From positions 353,816-417,815 of the forward strand of contig MNCI01006123.1 in assembly GCA_015680685.1 (NCBI GenBank): a stretch of 64,000 nt of DNA, read 5' to 3'. The stretch is from Gnetum montanum. Lineage: Eukaryota > Streptophyta > Gnetopsida > Gnetales > Gnetaceae. The notes beneath the pieces were generated by a model. The model was given only the letters and a program-made list of their open reading frames with translations. It was not told the origin of the DNA and searched no databases. Of the stretch, positions 1 through 11,710 are shown piece after piece. Within the stretch, counting starts at the first letter, position 1, and every line of letters begins with the position of its first letter. The position numbers and the translations under genes are program-made.

Positions 1-86
1 GATTGAGTATTCCAAACTTCTTTGTTGGTTCTCCAATGAATTGCCTCACTAGATGTTGTGTTATCACTGTCTTGTAAAAGAGACAT
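1..86 (-). pseudogene. gag: E1 gag, N-terminal fragment (partial at window edge)
   Basis: The capsid-precursor ORF of E1 starts at an ATG complementary to 84-86. It reads 28 codons without a stop before the window ends. The opening residues MSLLQDSDNTTSSEAIHWRT align with the gag start of E6 (MSLSQDYDNATTSKAIHWRT), including the conserved IHWRTN. Start choice rests on this match and on the position about 130 bases after the primer site. Whether the rest is intact cannot be seen. It is listed as a pseudogene because every relative in this window is broken. Confidence 0.7.
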
Positions 87-201
87 GGTTGTGAATTGTG
101 TGTGACTTAAGTGAATTTAATTTCTTTGTCTGAAAGATATATTGTTAATACCCTATTACAACAATCTTGTATGATATAACTAATCTAGATAACTAGCACT
201 A

Positions 202-219
202 TCCCTGACAATGGCACCA
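202..219 (-). other. E1 primer-binding site (tRNA-Asp type)
   Basis: The minus strand reads TGGTGCCATTGTCAGGGA, one base from the LTR end. It resembles the complement of the plant tRNA-Asp 3' end (TGGCGCCGTTGCCGGGGA). Most differences are transitions, as expected from decay of methylated cytosine. Confidence 0.75.
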
Positions 220-1278
220 ATGATGAGTGGTGAGGTACCCCTACACTCAACCATATGAATACGAGCATGTACGTGTGATCTGGTCAAACTCTGCAGACAA
301 ACTAGTTGTGGAACTTAGACAATTATACATTGATTGTAGTTTGTTGTCTTCCCACCTGGACTAGTATTTGTTTTTTCATCTATGGTTTAGTCTAGAGTGA
401 GGTGTATGAGGTGATTCTAAACTAGGCTACTCCTAGAGACAATATGAAACAATCTTGATTAAGCTAATAGGAAACATAAAGTAAAATCTAAGCTAGCCTA
501 AGTGTGATGAGCATTCATCCTTAACGATCCATATGCATCTTGGATCTCATGCACTACTTCTGGGATTTTCAAGTACACATTACTTGAGCACTACTAGATA
601 TCCTACTGGGTTACCAAGTAGTTACACTTAAATGTTTGTGATTAAGTCATACTCATTCCATGTAAGCAATAGGAAGTGTAATTGACGATAAAGGAAATAT
701 TAACTAGATATACAACAATAAATAATCAACAATTAAAGTAAATAAAAGCTAAGTAAATAATAATGAAAGTGAGAGTAATTAATTGCTAAGTAGACTATGG
801 TCTAATCTAGCCTAACACAAGTAACCATTCCCACTTCCCGAACACATCCTGAACTTCATGCAAACATTGCTAGGCTATCAAACGCTAATCATTTCTGAGC
901 TGCCAAGTGTCACATGTATGCTCGAAGGGGTCGTGCTTGTGTAATTTAACAATTTGCTTAATTGATCAAAATGAATTACTGCATTAATAACATGAATGTA
1001 AAGTGCATAAAATAAAATAAATGCATAAGAAAATAAAATAAAAGAAATGTGTAAGAAAACAAATCTCAAGTGCTGCAAGGATGAATCAAAGAGCTCATCT
1101 TTATTGCCAACACAATGGTGTGCTCAAGTACATCAATGCTTGAATAAAGATCTATCCACACTTAGACCTCCTACTATGGGAACTTGGAAAATATTCTAAC
1201 TTGGGAATGGAAAAACTAAAAGAGTTTCCCTACTTAACTAATAAAAAAACATTCTTCCAATTATGCACCTGGGCACTA

Positions 1279-1286
1279 TATTTATA
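1279..1286 (-). promoter_or_regulatory. E1 LTR TATA box
   Basis: TATAAATA on the minus strand, at the place where the related LTRs carry their TATA box. Confidence 0.6.
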
Positions 1287-1310
1287 GACTTAGGAGTAAC
1301 TAGTATAATA

Positions 1311-1470
1311 ATTAGAGTAACTGCTAGAGTAACCACTAGAGTAATGTCTCTAATGATTAGAATAACTGTTAGAGTAACCACTAGAGTAAGTGCTCTAATA
1401 ATTAGAATAACTACTAGAGCAACCACTAGAGTAACGACTTTAATAATTAGAGTAATTGCTTCATTAGCAA
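1311..1470. repeat. 45-bp minisatellite in E1 U3 (about 3.5 copies)
   Basis: Units begin at 1311, 1356, 1401 and 1446. Each is 45 bp and is built from three related 15-mers around AGAGTAACCACTAGA. Because 45 is a multiple of three, the array stays open in frames on both strands and yields spurious Val/Thr/Ile/Arg-rich reading frames (1238-1555 minus, 1263-1481 plus). Confidence 0.9.
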
Positions 1471-1659
1471 CCATAAGATAAGAAGACACTAAGTGGCTAA
1501 CTAATGAAATAGAATCTAAATCAAATATATGCATGGAACTAATTAAAATAATCACAAGTGCCTATATAGAAGGAACTGATAAGATAGAGAAAATGCAAAG
1601 ATAACTTCTTTATAATAAGTTCTAATAAGAAGATAACATTAAATGAGAAGAATTAGAAA

Positions 1660-2760
1660 TTCTAGATAAATATGATCTATGACCTCTAGAACTAAAAGCC
1701 TTATTTGGTATGCTTGAATATGCTTCCCTAAATAATGAAAAATTGGTTATCCTAAATACCAATTTTGATAAAAATTAGAAACAAAGATTACTAGAAGTTA
1801 TAAATAGATGGCCAACTACATTTTCATGGTCTTATAACAAAATCATTCATATAGATCCACGAATCTATCAACAACACATCTATATAGATCCAACTGTTAA
1901 ATCATGTCATCAACCTCAATGAAGATTGAACCCAAAGCTTAAAGAAACTATCAAATAAGAATAGAAAAAACTACTAAAGGTAATGTCTATCTATCACATT
2001 GTAGATAATGAATGGATTAGCTCATTGGTCATTGTCTTAAAGAAAGGTAATAAGTGAAGGGTTTGTATATATTTCAAGTTGTTGAACATGGTGACATTCA
2101 AAGACCATTCCCCTCTATCATTTGTTGATCAAGTTCTAGATACTATTGTAAGGTACTCATACTATAACTTTTTGAATGGATACAATGAGTATAAAAAAAT
2201 TCGTACCACACTATATGATCAAGATAAGATAGCATTTACTAGTTGATGGTAAACATTTATGTATAGGAAGATGTTATTTGGCTTGTGCAATACTCTAGAA
2301 ACATTCTAAAGACATGCATTCAATATCTTTCAAAGACATATTGGTGATGGAGTTGAGGCATTCATGGAATATTTCTCCACTTATGGACCTAGGTTTAAAG
2401 AAGCTTTCAACCATTTAGAGCAAGTTTTGAAAAGATGTGTTGAAAAAAATTTAAAGACTAATTGGCAAAAGAACCATTTAATAGTCCAAAAGGACATAGT
2501 TCTAGAACATTAAGTATCACAAAAGAAAATAGAGGTAAACCCTAATAAAATTAGAGTCGTTTGAAATATTATCCAAAGAAAAGAAATAATCAAGTATGTT
2601 AGATTATTTCTTGGTCACACAAGATATTATTGAAGATTTATCATGAACTTTTTAAAAATAGAAAAATTGGTTGTGGAATTAATAAAGAAAGATACATCAT
2701 TTTATTGGTTAGAATAGTGTGAAAAGACATTTAAAAACTTGAAATAAAAGCTAATTAAGA
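1660..2760 (+). pseudogene. pol: E2 reverse transcriptase remnant
   Basis: Translation across frames gives a collinear Ty3/gypsy RT. In order I see the linker with LEYASL, the QPQ..LNP block, a VLKKGNK..RVCIYF block (normally VPKKGGKWRVCVDY), the LPFVDQVLD-like segment, FLNGYNEY (normally FLDGYSGY), and LFGLCNTLETF (normally PFGLCNAPATF). The catalytic YMDD region reads FMEYFSTYG, so both catalytic aspartates are gone. The thumb ends with LFLGHTRYY..FI. At least ten in-frame stops are present. The lineage call rests on the general Athila/Tat look of these motifs and the neighbouring elements. It is a dead copy. Confidence 0.85.
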
Positions 2761-3240
2761 AACCAATCCTAAGAGAATTCAAATTGGTTAAGACCTTTTT
2801 TCACATCATGATAAATTGTTTAAACTATGCACTAGGAGTACTGCTCACTCAATTAGATAATCAAAATAGACCTTAATACATACACTGTGTGAGTTGAATC
2901 ATTACCAAAGCATAACTAAAGTATATCACTATAAAAAGGAGCTTATGATTAGGGCATATGTGGTTTAAAAATTTAGACATTATGTGCTCAAGTATTTAAT
3001 TTATGCTCATACTAACCATAATGGAATTAGATTTTAATAAATAAATTAGTTAATAGCCCAAGAGTGCTTAGATGTCTCGTCATACTACAAGAATTTGGCA
3101 TCATCATGATTGATAGAAAAGTAATTGAAAACATTGTAGTTGATCATTTGTTAATACTATGATGGGATCCTCAAGATAATAAATAATTTTTATCAAACCA
3201 ATTTCTCAATGGGTTCTTATTTATGAAATTGGCAATGATT
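2760..3240 (+). pseudogene. E2 RNase H remnant
   Basis: Between RT and integrase I can read a weak RNase H-like stretch: a LNYALGVLLTQ segment (normally SDYAVGAVLGQ) and a FRHYVLKYLIYAHTNH segment that corresponds to the FRxYL...VxTDH block of gypsy elements. Frames shift and stops are dense. The assignment relies mainly on position between recognisable RT and integrase. Confidence 0.55.
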
Positions 3241-3279
3241 GTAGATTCAACAACAAAATCATGGATCACTGATTATATA

Positions 3280-4540
3280 AATTATCTAACATCACAAGAA
3301 CTTCTTATTGAATGGAACAAAAAAGAAAAGAAAATTTTCTTCATAAAGTAAAATAATACATAAAAATGTAGGGGAATATTCATAAAATCTATGAAGATGG
3401 ATTAATCCAATGGTGTGTTTTGAAGGATAATCAACAAAGAGTCCTATAGGATGCACATTATGTAGAAAGAAGAAAAACATTGAAAATTCTAATTGTAGGC
3501 TACTTCTAGCCTATCATATTTAGGGGTACACACAGATTTACATAGTCTTGTAAAAGATGCCAAAAAGATGAAGGATTGATAGCCAGATATGAAGGATCAC
3601 AACAATGGATACAACCATTAGGACCATTTGATATCTAAAGAATTAATTTCATGGAACCTATCATACCAATATAAAATGAAAAATTCTATATAATCATGGT
3701 AGTTGATTATTGTACTAAGTGGGTAGAAGCAGCTGCAATCAAAGATTGTACAACAACCATCGGTGGTGAATAGGTTTGAAGTACCTAGAATGCTAATCTT
3801 AGATAACAAGACTCATTGCACTAGAACTACATTTAAGAAATTAATGCAATATTTTGGGGTAAATGATAAGCCTAATATACCATACCATCCTAAAGAAAAT
3901 GGACAAGCAAAAATTACTAACATAGAAATTACATGTATACTAATTAGAATCATTAGTAGTTATAGGAAGGATTGAAACACTGAGCTTAATGATTCTCTAT
4001 TGACATATCAATTAACATGGAAAATTCCTATAGGGAGTTACCTATATTAGCTTATCTATGGAAAATTACCTATCCTATCAATTTAGGTGGGAAAAATACC
4101 CTAGCCATAGCTTGTGCAATGGACTTAGATGTAGACTTTGCCCCAAAATAATGATTAATGAATCTTGATCTATTAGATGAAGATAAATGAGTGGTCCAAA
4201 TGATTAATAAGATTCATAATAATTACTCTAAATGCCAACATGAAACTAATATTAGGCAAGTTTCTATCAAAATTGGCAATAGAGTTCTTTACTATAATCC
4301 AAATCATATCACTCAAAAGACTAAGTTTCAAACATTATGAAAAGGGTCCTATATATTCCATGTCATGTATTAATCTAGCACCATGCAAATTTATCATCCA
4401 ACTAAGTCACAAAAACAAATCCTTGTCAATATTCAATTGGTCAAGGCATTTCATGACTTTCCATCATCAAGAAACTCTACCATGCATTCTATCTAAATCA
4501 CTTCTTGCTCAATCTTCTGAATCTCTACCTTAGAAAATAC
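3280..4540 (+). pseudogene. E2 integrase remnant
   Basis: A zinc-binding region is visible as DGLIQWCV, DAHYVE and CKRCQKDEG. The core shows VVDYCTKWVEAAAI at about 3700, then an open stretch at 3763-3975 with MLILDNKTH and YHPKENGQAKITN. Of the D,D,E triad, the first aspartate appears as N (INFMEP), the second is present (LDN) and the glutamate reads K (QAK instead of QAE). The C-terminal part (ANMKLILG onward, 4240-4533) follows in other frames. Catalytically dead. Confidence 0.85.
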
Positions 4541-4909
4541 TCATGAAGGTGTCACTTCTTATCCTTAGACACTATAAAATATTTTTATATTTTTCTCTAT
4601 ATTTCTTACTTTCTTACTATTTTTCTAAATTCTTGGTATTGTCTTAATTCCTTAATATCTTTTCTATTATTTGATATTTTCACAATTATTATCATTTTCC
4701 CAATTATTTAATATTTTTTTAAAGTTATTTGTATGTTTTCCTATTATTTCACATCTTTAATTATTTATACAATTTTTTCATTCTTAATGTACATATTTTT
4801 ATTGATTTTCCTAATAAAGTATTAAGTAATAAGCAAGATGTAGTTGAAACAGTAAGAATTTCACTCTATGTTATCAACTCATTAAAGGAATAATTATATA
4901 TATAGTAAG

Positions 4910-4914
4910 ACCAC
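4910..4914. repeat. E3 target-site duplication, left copy (ACCAC)
   Basis: ACCAC immediately precedes the left LTR of E3 and recurs directly after the right LTR at 23664-23668. This fixes both ends of E3 and shows that it inserted into E2. Confidence 0.85.
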
Positions 4915-6930
4915 TATAGCATTTGAAAATGTCTATGGCTAGAACATCGAGAGGTTGTCAAGTGCATAGCCTAACCCTATGTCCGCAGGAGGGCTATGTT
5001 GAAGAAGATGGAAATGGGGCACCCTAAAAGGTCTGGTCAATCAATTAGGAATTTATGTGGTGTCCAATAACCATTTGCAAATAATGATTTTAGAGCATCA
5101 TGCATAGGAGTTGAAATAAGCAGGAATGAAATATGCATAATAGTGGGTGAGTATGAATGTGCATGCATTATAGCAATAGAAATAAATAGGTATGCTAACA
5201 GTTTAAAATATGTGCGATAGAAAAATAAAATGAGTGTGAATTTTGATCAAATGATGTGTACAATTGGCATGCGATGTCAGACAGGCACAACTAGGCAACA
5301 AGGTAACATGGTCATAGTTCCTGGGTCGTGGCAGATGCAGTGTTGATAGAAAGGAGCTGAAGCTTGCTGGGCAAGCAGTTGTTACGCTATGTGAGTGCAA
5401 GGTGCAAGTGTCACATTTGAGTGTAGGAGTGAGGTGGATATTAGGAATGCTCTTAATACTAAGATTTACCACTCATCAACCTTTTGCTTGCCAATTGCCT
5501 GCTAAAGCCAACTGTGGAAGCAAATCCTTAGAATGTTGATTACTAGGATATTTATAGATCCAGGGTTGGGGGGAGATGTGTTTTGAATGCCATGTGTCCT
5601 AGGTCCCCACATGGCGTGAACATGGATGTGTCACACTGATGTGCTATGCTCAAAGTGTGGTGCTACGCTTAAAGTGTGGTGCTATGCTTGATAGGACAAG
5701 AACAGGGACTAAAAATCTGCCAAATTGTGACCATATTGCCCAAACCACATATGCCAAAGTCTATAAAACTACCATGTTTTTTTACAAAAATTCCCAAAAA
5801 AATTCAACTTGAATCCTTATGCTTTGGGACTACATCTTCCCTCCTCTTCCAAGTCGGGTCAAGCATAGGAACAACTTTGGGGATCAATAGTGGGTGTAAT
5901 AGCAAAACAAACTATTGATCTTGGTCATCAGAGAGATGCCAGAGTTGAAATGAAGGTCGATGTTAAATTTTGAGGGCTTTTGGAGGCATTAAAAAGCCTT
6001 TTCCAAGTGTTACATTGTCTATGCTGCCCAGCATAACGAAGTGTAGTGTGAACACTTAGAAACCTTTTGTAGTTTGGCTTGCTACGCTATCTACGTTGCA
6101 TAGCATAGCAAAGCATAACACTCATTTTCCAATGAATTTTATCACAAAAATTGAAACTATCACTTTGAGATTTAGCAAGGCAAGCAACTTTAGCAATTAG
6201 CAACTACACTTTTCATGTCAAAAGAGCTTGGTACCTCTTCATTTCATACTTGAGAAATTTTTGACCCTAGCACCTCTACTACACTGTCTATGCTATGTAG
6301 CATAGCATAGCGTAACATCTAATTTTGAATGAATTTTGACCAAACTTGCAATGCTATATCATGGAAATTTGATCATGCTCTGAGGATGAAGTAGGATAGG
6401 TAGCCTTGAAGGTCAAAGAATTGCCAAATGCACCTTCTATGTTTGGTCCAACATTGAGGAAAATTTTAGTCCTACATGGCTTGCTACACTATCTACACTT
6501 TGCAGTGTAGTGGAGTGTAATAGGTCGAGAGTTAGAAAATTTGTGGAATTGTTTTTTCTATCTTGAAAATTTTTGACAACTCCTAGCCTAGCACCTGGGT
6601 GGATTGGCAATTGGGACATGTGTCAAGCTAGGAAAGCTAGAAAGCATAGCAAGCTTAACAACCCGAAAGATAGAAAATTTTCCAAATTTTTCAATCCATC
6701 TTCAGTGCCCTTTTTGTACAAACTGGCCTTGGAAATTGGTGCTACGCTAATTGTGCCAAGAAGTGTAGCAGGTAGACTTAGAAAAAACTTTGTAGACGTT
6801 AGGACTTCCAGGGTGCCATGTTATCCACGTGGCACAGCATGGCACCACATTTAGAGAAATTTCACCTAGGTTTCGCTGCTCAGAAAAATTTGAAGTTGAG
6901 TCACGAAAGCCCAAAATTAGTGGTGTTTCA
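4915..6930 (-). repeat. E3 3' LTR (left copy)
   Basis: Starts TGAAACACC on the minus strand and ends GCTATA, so the terminus is TG...TA rather than TG...CA. It is collinear with 21648-23663. Compared with that copy it has about 35 extra bases around 5650-5690, made of a repeated GTGTGGTGCTAYGCT motif, and lacks about 40 bases near 5230. Small reading frames inside (5203-5472, 5676-5918, 6437-6854) are not conserved in the other copy and are not genes. Confidence 0.93.
5549..5556 (-). promoter_or_regulatory. TATA box, E3 left LTR
   Basis: TATAAATA on the minus strand, conserved at the matching place in the right LTR (22321-22328). It splits the LTR into about 1.37 kb of U3 and 0.63 kb of R-U5. 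Confidence 0.65.
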
Positions 6931-6946
6931 TTGGCCCCTCTTTGTT
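6931..6946 (-). other. E3 polypurine tract
   Basis: On the minus strand CAAAGAGGGGCCAA lies directly before the LTR start, the expected plus-strand priming site. Confidence 0.8.
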
Positions 6947-8459
6947 GATGTCTAGAGGATTTGCCCGAGAGACATTGACAAAGAATATGAAACACTGTGA
7001 TGAATATGACACCAACACCATTTGTCAATGCTTACTTAGATAATGCTTTGTTATGCTTGAGAGTGCCAAGGAAGTAAAGGATGGTAGAGAATAGGGGATA
7101 GGTTTGAGGAGATGGGGTCAAGGGACAATGGATGGAAAATGAAAAATGTAGGATGCGATGCCATGACAACTTGTTGCCATAGTATGATCCCTCATTAGAG
7201 TGCTTATGAGAGAGTTAGCATGCATAGGTGTCTTTCCCCTATGGATTTTGACCTCTTGTTGGAGTGCTTAGAGATGGTTGATCCAAGGCTGAGACAGTTG
7301 CAAAGTAGCAACTATGCCATTCAACTTGGACACTTGTCTTATCTCATTTTCTTCTCTTTTTTCCTTTTCTTCTTTTTTTGGTTGTTTTTTTATTTTTATT
7401 TTTTTTGAGGAAATGCATTGCACACCCATATCCAGTTGAAGGAAACTATATCACTGCCATAGGATAGGTGTTTCCTCCTCCAGACGAGTTGTGTTACATC
7501 CATGTGGGGCTTTGACCAACCTACAAAGGCTTCCATGGGACGAGTTATGTTACATCCATCATGGGTTTAGAGGTTAAGTGCGAGAAAGGGTTTTATCTAC
7601 ATTGGGGAAGCTTGTGAGGGGATGTGGGGAATTGCAAGAGTGGGAAGTAGAGGTTAGGTTAGTTGAGGGGATATTAGGATATGCACTCTCAAGTAGCTAG
7701 GCTAGTTGAAGCTAGTACTTTGGAAAAATGCAGTATCTTGCTCTTGTGGTGAAATGTATTCCTAAATGACACCATCCCAGTTTTATCCTACAAATGCAAC
7801 AAAGAGAATACCAAAAGAAATAACCACCATGTGAAGTGAGGGCAAAGTCTTGTCTACTTGGGACATTGCAAGGGCTACAAGTGCTATGTTGGATGCATGT
7901 AATGTCCAAAGTAGGAAGGCCATTGCAAGCATCGGTGGTGGTTGGATGGAAAGCTCCAATAGCCATACCAGAAGTGAGCACTTAAGAGGCTAGGAGCAAT
8001 GATGATGCAGGTGCTCAAGAATCCTCACAAAAGGTAGGAGCTAAGAAATTCAGTGGAAGAGTGGGAAGTCCAATTGCTGAATGCTCTTCTAGACTCTGAT
8101 AATGGTGAGAGTTGGAGAATAACAGCACTATGGCTGAGCCACAGTACTTTTGGGACTCCAATAGGAGATGCTGATGGTAGGAGCTACAACCAAGATGATT
8201 GGCGACAGTGGCGATAGCTCCAAAAGGTCAGCAAGATGTTAAACAACATCTTTGGAAGATCAGCAAGAGGCTAGGGATGGAGACATTACAAATGTCCTAG
8301 AGGGTTTTTTCTTGGTGATGTGAACTTTATTCTGGAATTACAACACCCCACCCCATCTTGCCCAAGAGGCATAAATAGGTAACAAAAGATCGAAAGTATG
8401 CCCGCTCACTTGTTCACAAGATCACATATGTTGAATCATAGATGTTGACTTGCGAATGT
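6947..8459 (-). other. E3 3' untranslated region
   Basis: About 1.5 kb between the minisatellite and the polypurine tract. I see no coding sequence on either strand. There is a repeated phrase around ACGAGTTRTGTTACATCCAT (about 7480-7565) and a T-rich run at 7340-7405 that opens spurious hydrophobic frames. Confidence 0.6.
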
Positions 8460-8990
8460 AGTTTTAGGTCTTGGTAGATAGTCAGCTATGCTAGTTTAAA
8501 GTCCTAGCAAACTCTACTCCTAGTTTAAGGTCCAAACGGATCATGTTATGCTAGTTTAAGGTCCAAGCATACCGTTGTGCTAGTTTAACATCGTATCAGA
8601 TGGTGGATGGCTAGTTTAAGGTCATAGTAGGCCATGCTATAGATGCTAGGTTAATGTCATAGCCCAAGGACATTTTGTGCTAGTTTAACATCATGGTAGA
8701 TGAGCTATGCTAGTTTAGCATCATGGAAAACACTCTCTACTAGTTTAACATCATAGTGAATGCTCTGTGCTAGTTTAATGTCATAGCAGATGCTTTGTGC
8801 TAGTTTAACATCATAGCGGATGCTTTGTGCCAGTTTAATGTCATAGCAGACGCTCTGTGCTAGTTGAACATCATAGTGGACACTCTGTGCCAGTTTAACA
8901 TCATAGCAAACACTCTGTGCCAGTTTAACATCATAGCAGACGCTTTGTGCTAGTTTAACATCATAACAAATGCTCTATTTACCTTGCTTT
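8460..8990. repeat. 30-bp minisatellite in E3 3' UTR (about 17 copies)
   Basis: Units follow the pattern TGCTAGTTTAACATCATAGC plus about ten bases such as AGATGCTCTG. From about 8700 to 8970 the period is exactly 30 bp; to the left units are more variable (TAGTTTAAGGTC forms). Related units occur at 11711-11893 and 17018-17226. Tat elements are known to carry hypervariable tandem repeats in this part of the 3' UTR. Confidence 0.9.
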
Positions 8991-9012
8991 ATTATTGGTG
9001 TGATACTGCATG

Positions 9013-10190
9013 TTAGGTGTAATACAGTTTTAGGTATAGATGGTTGATAGGATTAATGACCTCGTTGTCATCTAAGTCAACAAGCTTGAATGCCCCATTT
9101 TCATATGCTTTTGTCACAAAGAAAGGCCTTTCCCAGTTAGCTAAGAATTTGTTCACATGCTCACAGATGGCCTTGAGGACTAGATCCCCTTTCTTGATCA
9201 GGAGTTGGTGTAGATTATAGTGATGATTTTGCCATTTTTTGTCTTGATAAAACTCAATGTAGTTAAGCATTTGGATACAATATTCCTCTATAAAGTCAAG
9301 ATCAATGATTCTTGACTCATTGTTCTGAGCCTCATCCATAAAGCTTGAGAGGATCATTCAGAGTGATAGGACTTTCAATTCAAGAGGTAACACCACTTCA
9401 TATCCGTATACAAGACTATATGGTGTCTCACCTATTACAGTTCTACACATTGTGTGATAGGCCCAAAGCATGTAGACGAGTTGCTCATGCCATCGTCGCT
9501 TGCTACTGCTAAGCATCTTCTTTAGAAGGTTGACAATGGATTTATTTGTGGTTTCTACTTGGTTGTTTGCTTGAGGATAGTACAACAATGAGAAAGAGTG
9601 TTTAATGCTAAGATTTTCATAGAAGGCTTTAGTTTCTGTGCTACTGAATTGAGGCCTGTTGTCTGTAATGATAGCCTTAGGAAGGTTGAATTGAGTCACT
9701 ATATTGTCTAAGATGAATTTGTAAACTTGTTGAGATGTGATCTTCCTAAGGAAAATAACTTCCACCCACTTTGTGAAATATTCAATTACGGTGATAATAA
9801 AGCTATATCCTATAGAAGACTTAGGTGCTATTGGCACTATAATGTCTAATTCCCAATGTTCAAATGGCCATGTAATTTGCATAGTGTGCAACTTGGTAGG
9901 TGATACATGTATTAGATTTCCATGGTGTTGGCATATGTCACATGTCCTTACCTTAGAAACATAATCATGTTCCATATAAGGCTAGTAGTAGTCTAAATGT
10001 CTAATTTTTGATGCCATTTCCCTAGGAGCTATGTGCCCTCCACACAATTCCTCATGGATTTGATGAACAATTCTTTGGGCTTCATCGCCACTTATGCAAG
10101 TTAGTAGTATCCCATCATAAGATCTATGACATAGAGCACTATCACCTACGAGGACATACTATCATGCTCATTTCCTCACTACATCTTTTT
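9013..10190 (-). pseudogene. E3 integrase
   Basis: The N-terminal zinc-binding part is in broken frame around 9980-10190, with IHEELCGGH-like sequence. An open stretch from 9975 to 9358 carries CDICQHHG and the core, with the D,D,E residues all present: LDIIVP, ITDNRPQF and QVETTNKS (normally QAEATNK). A single stop at 9358-9360 (TGA, from CGA by one transition) separates it from an in-frame C-terminal piece down to 9013 that includes KKGDLVLK and the chromodomain-free tail typical of Tat elements. Apart from the broken N-terminus, one point mutation disables it. Confidence 0.88.
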
Positions 10191-10400
10191 GGGCAGATGT
10201 TAGGTTCTGTGGAGGTTCACCATGTTGAAGGTATGTTTTCATGTCATCCTTCTTGAGTGTGGGCAGAACTTACAGACACGATACTTGTTGTGTGAATGAT
10301 AGGGTCAATGCATGTTACTACTGAAGTAGGCAAGATTGCAAACATATGGGGTGGCATGCTTAAAGCTAAAGTGGCATTAGTTCATCCACTCAAAGTTAGC
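10191..10400 (-). other. Junction where E3 RNase H should be
   Basis: Between the end of RT and the integrase zinc finger there is only a short, stop-ridden stretch. I find no RNase H motifs, whereas related elements carry several hundred bases here. I read this as an internal deletion. It is an inference from absence. Confidence 0.5.
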
Positions 10401-11640
10401 TCCTTTTTTAAGCAGGTGTTGCATTGGATGCAATTTATCTGTTAAACTCACAATAAACCTTCATATGAACTATACCCTACCTTGTAATCTATGAAACTCT
10501 TTAAGGTTTGTGGGTGGTCCTAAGTTGATAATGACCTTAACCTTATCTATATCTACACGTATTCCTATTTTTGACACCACAAAACCTAGCATGCATCCAT
10601 TTTTGACACCGAAGACACACTTTTTGGGATTGAGATGAAGGTCATGCTTTCAGCAACGTTGAAGGACCAGGTTCAAGTTGTTTGCATGATCAGGAGCCTT
10701 CTTGGATTTGACTGCTATATTTTCCACATAGTCATTTAGCCATTCTAAAAGATAGTTGCTAAAAAATGTATGTCATTGCATGCTAGTATGTTGCTCTGGC
10801 ATTTTTTAGTCCAAAGGAAATCATCGTATAACAAAATGTTCCCCAAGGGGTCATGATGGTAGTAGCAAGTTGATGTTTCAAGTTTATATGAATTTGATTG
10901 TATCCCAAGAATCCATCCATGAAGGATAGCAAGGCATGGCCAGCTATAGTATCGACAAGTTGGTGGATATTGGGCAAGGGGAAATCGTCCTTGATGGTTG
11001 CCTTGTTTAAATATTGGAAGTCTATACAAATGCGTATATCCCAAGTTTTCTTAGGGACCACCATGATGTTTAATACCCAGTTTGCGTAATTGATTGTCAT
11101 GATGAACCCATCTTTGTAGAGTTTGGTGATTTTTTCACAAATAGCTAAAGCAATTTCTGGCTTAATTTTACGAGCTTTCTATTTGACTACTTTAACATGT
11201 GAATCCAAGATAATGTTGTGTTGTATTATGCGCAGGTCTAAGCCTAGCGTATCTTCATAAGACCATGCAAACAATTTGACATTATTTTTGAGAACTCTAG
11301 AGATATTTTGTTGAATCTATGGCTCTAGTAAAGAGCTAAGCTTTAAAGTTCTCACCTCACCTTTACATGTTATTATGGGGGTTTCTATAAGTGGATCCTC
11401 AGTCACATCACCAGCCCCTAAATCTAAGGCTTGGACAAGGTGTTCTAGCCAGTCTAGTGATGTTTCTAAGGATGCTATGATGGTGTCACAAGGAGGCAAT
11501 TCAAAGTCCAATAGCTCTATGTTCATGTGTCTCATGAGTCTACCATGGGGTCTAGTCAAGATTAAAGGCAAACGAAGATCATCATGTGTGGTCATTTTCC
11601 CCAAGCGATCTTGCAAAATAGCCAAAAAAATTGAAAAACA
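10400..11640 (-). pseudogene. pol: E3 reverse transcriptase with upstream linker
   Basis: Minus-strand reading from 11625 gives the protease-RT linker (DLGAGD...), then FAWSYEDTLGL. RT follows: KPEIALAICEKI, VVPKKTWDIRICIDF, LNKATIKDDFPLPNIHQLVD, FMDGFLGYNQI and MISFGLKNARATY. After a frameshift near 10780 the catalytic box reads WLNDYVENIAVKSK (normally YVDDMIVKS), so both aspartates are changed. LNPKKCVFGVKNGCMLGFVVS follows. These are Tat-type motifs. The enzyme is inactive. Frames at 10745-11044 and 10783-11100 are overlapping readings of the same domain. Confidence 0.88.
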
Positions 11641-11710
11641 AAAGACGTCAAGTGGTACCTACCTAATAGAGCAACATGAAGCGAAATTTATGTAAAGTAA
11701 GTATGCAGTA

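Larger units (their letters stand above)
1..1554 (-). mobile_element. E1: 5' end of a minus-strand Athila-like LTR retrotransposon
   Basis: Read on the minus strand, this is LTR, primer-binding site, leader and the first codons of gag, which run off the left edge. The leader and gag start match those of E6 (45956 onward) closely enough to place both in one family. The element lies against the pol remnant of E2, which begins just right of the LTR in the protease-RT linker. I infer that E1 inserted into E2. Its other end and target duplication lie outside the window. Lineage is inferred from primer site and gag similarity. Confidence 0.8.
221..1554 (-). repeat. E1 5' LTR
   Basis: The left boundary is firm: TGATGAGTGG directly follows the primer site and matches the LTR ends at 29630, 35165, 45954 and 50953. 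Stretches at 221-660 match the E6 LTR, and 800-1200 match the E4 LTR, so this copy is longer (about 1.3 kb) and combines blocks of both subfamilies. A TATA box lies at 1279-1286 with a minisatellite beyond it in U3. The right boundary is uncertain: 1554 is the best ATCA candidate, anywhere from about 1470 to 1560 is possible. Confidence 0.65.
1555..4914 (+). mobile_element. E2, left part: decayed Athila-like element (pol)
   Basis: Plus-strand polymerase remnant running from the protease-RT linker through integrase. It is followed by about 370 bp of AT-rich 3' sequence (4541-4914) with nothing coding. The element is cut at 4914 by E3 and resumes at 23669. The 5' LTR and gag are not in the window and presumably lie beyond E1. 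Stops and small frameshifts are frequent, so this is the oldest-looking element here. Confidence 0.8.

Noticed and set aside
1238-1555. Open frames on both strands with Val/Ile/Thr repeats
   Set aside because: By-product of the 45-bp minisatellite, whose period is divisible by three.
8460-8990. CRISPR-like regular 30-bp periodicity
   Set aside because: Units are contiguous and vary as a whole, with no constant repeat plus unique spacers; it is a 3' UTR minisatellite in a plant retrotransposon.
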